Below are positions 5,416 to 6,334 of a DNA stretch of 6,334 nt, in pieces. This stretch comes from an uncultured bacterium (GTDB lineage: Bacteria; Bacillota; Clostridia; Lachnospirales; Lachnospiraceae), in the NCBI GenBank assembly GCA_905214365.1, contig CAJMMH010000168.1, forward strand, positions 1 through 6,334, given 5' to 3'. Under the pieces are notes generated by a model. That model saw only the letters and a program-made list of their open reading frames with translations, did no database searches and was not told the DNA's origin. Made by a program: the position numbers and the translations under genes. Positions within the stretch are counted from its first letter, which is position 1, and the number at the start of each line of letters is the position of its first letter.

Positions 5416-6334
5416 TTACTCTTCATATACCGTCATCTGCAGCTGATACTCTGTTTTCTTCCCCTGATAAGACGCATACTCCTTTACGTCTCCCGTTTTA
5501 TTTCCTTCATAAGTTCCGATGGAAAGCTCCACATCTCCGGCCGCGCCAAGAAGCGAAAATTCCGCTTCGTAATATGCGCCTTCCTCCATCGGCAGTCCGC
5601 CAAATCCGACTTTTACGCGTTCCCCATCGTACCAGGAATCCGCCTTCCAGGCAGTCTCGTACAGGACTTCATCTTCCCCGTCTTTTGTTTCCGCGCATTT
5701 TTTCAGCGTCAGCTTCAGCCAGCCATTGTTGATCTGATCATGCACATACACGCGGAACTGGAGCTGATCCAGACTGGTTCCCGTCGAGCAGAACCGCTGG
5801 CTGACGCGGTCCCCCACCTCAGTCAGAGAAACCATTGTCGTTATCTCCGGATCCACAGACTGCGTTACCTCATATCCGGCATACGGAGGTCTGAGCGCTG
5901 CCGCCAGGCACAGAAATGCCGGAACGACAAACATCGCGGTTCCAAGCAGAAAACGGGTGCGCATCCAGCCCATGCATTCCTCCATCTGACTGCGGTCTGT
6001 CAGGCAATATTTCGGATGCTTGAACACCGCGTACACCAGCATAATCATCGAAATCGCCGAAATGCAGAGACTGCGGTCCAGACGGCCAATAATGTCCGCC
6101 ATCGTCAGCTTCTCTCCGATGTTTCCGTCTACCAAGCCGCCGAGCACGCCCTTGTTGATCATTGCCTGATCCACGTTGTTCGGCGTCATCTGCACCAGGA
6201 AGACCACGAAAAATCCCATAAACAGCAGATCAATGATCAGAAAGATCTTGGTATCCCGGTGTAAAAACGCGCTGATTACCCAGAACGGAACCGCTAACAG
6301 AAGCCACTGCGGATGCCACTTGGACAGTCCGAAC
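5416..6334 (-). CDS. C-terminal part of a polytopic membrane protein with an exported beta-rich domain (5' end beyond window)
   Basis: The frame is open to the window edge, so the visible 305 residues are the end of a larger protein; the internal ATG at 6219 lies in a membrane helix and is not the start. Four hydrophobic segments are seen, at about 10-24, 29-48, 89-104 and 128-147. The first is preceded by SKWHPQW, a pattern I associate with multi-spanning GT-C-type glycosyltransferases and related cell-surface polysaccharide proteins. After RPPYAGYE comes a soluble domain of about 150 residues rich in alternating strand-like segments (VSQRFCSTGTSLDQLQFRV, NNGWLKLTL, GAYYEAEFSL). It resembles the jelly-roll-like module found at the end of YfhO/GT39-like membrane proteins in Clostridia. 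The HAAS/DUF1700-type gene follows after 51 bp. That this is a membrane protein is certain; a role in cell-envelope glycan assembly is a family-level inference without visible catalytic residues, which would lie upstream. Confidence 0.8.
   Translation of the reverse strand, partial: FGLSKWHPQWLLLAVPFWVISAFLHRDTKIFLIIDLLFMGFFVVFLVQMTPNNVDQAMINKGVLGGLVDGNIGEKLTMADIIGRLDRSLCISAISMIMLVYAVFKHPKYCLTDRSQMEECMGWMRTRFLLGTAMFVVPAFLCLAAALRPPYAGYEVTQSVDPEITTMVSLTEVGDRVSQRFCSTGTSLDQLQFRVYVHDQINNGWLKLTLKKCAETKDGEDEVLYETAWKADSWYDGERVKVGFGGLPMEEGAYYEAEFSLLGAAGDVELSIGTYEGNKTGDVKEYASYQGKKTEYQLQMTVYEE

Overview
The window looks like part of a Firmicutes chromosome, most likely a Clostridia/Lachnospiraceae gut anaerobe. 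This rests on about half G+C content, strong GGAGG-type Shine-Dalgarno sites on nearly every gene, a HAAS/DUF1700-type membrane protein, and an exported papain-like protease with a stalk domain and a 'lectin-like' C-terminus of the kind common in Lachnospiraceae. The genus is inference. Every gene I can support is on the minus strand, so transcription runs from high to low coordinates. No tRNA, rRNA, CRISPR array, insertion sequence or phage gene was seen.

In transcription order: (a) 6334-4912 holds the 3' part of a polytopic membrane protein with a beta-rich exported C-terminus, then a small HAAS/DUF1700-type membrane protein. They are separated by 51 bp containing a perfect 9-bp inverted repeat, and the unit ends in a strong terminator just after the second stop codon. 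(b) 4665-4359 holds a monocistronic 80-residue, very hydrophilic protein of unknown function, with a near-ideal Shine-Dalgarno and its own terminator. (c) 4245-3952 is a single-domain rhodanese. (d) From a well-formed sigma-A-type promoter at 3867-3895 runs a tightly packed operon. It encodes a THUMP-domain 23S rRNA guanine-N2 methyltransferase (RlmL/YpsC family), the exported C1-family cysteine protease (joined by a 4-bp GTGA overlap), the house-cleaning nucleotide pyrophosphatase RdgB, and the start of a further gene. That last gene overlaps rdgB by 13 bp and runs off the left edge.

The operon joins translation and nucleotide-pool housekeeping (RlmL-like, RdgB) with a cell-surface protease. 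The overlaps and spacing suggest coordinated expression, but no shared pathway is evident. I found no convincing new multi-gene system. The best leads are the small charged protein at 4423-4665, the unidentified gene overlapping rdgB, the coupling of a surface protease to an rRNA methyltransferase, and several hairpins placed directly upstream of ribosome binding sites. The non-coding gaps (689-817, 3715-3951, 4246-4422, 4666-4911, 5365-5415) are all under 300 bases.
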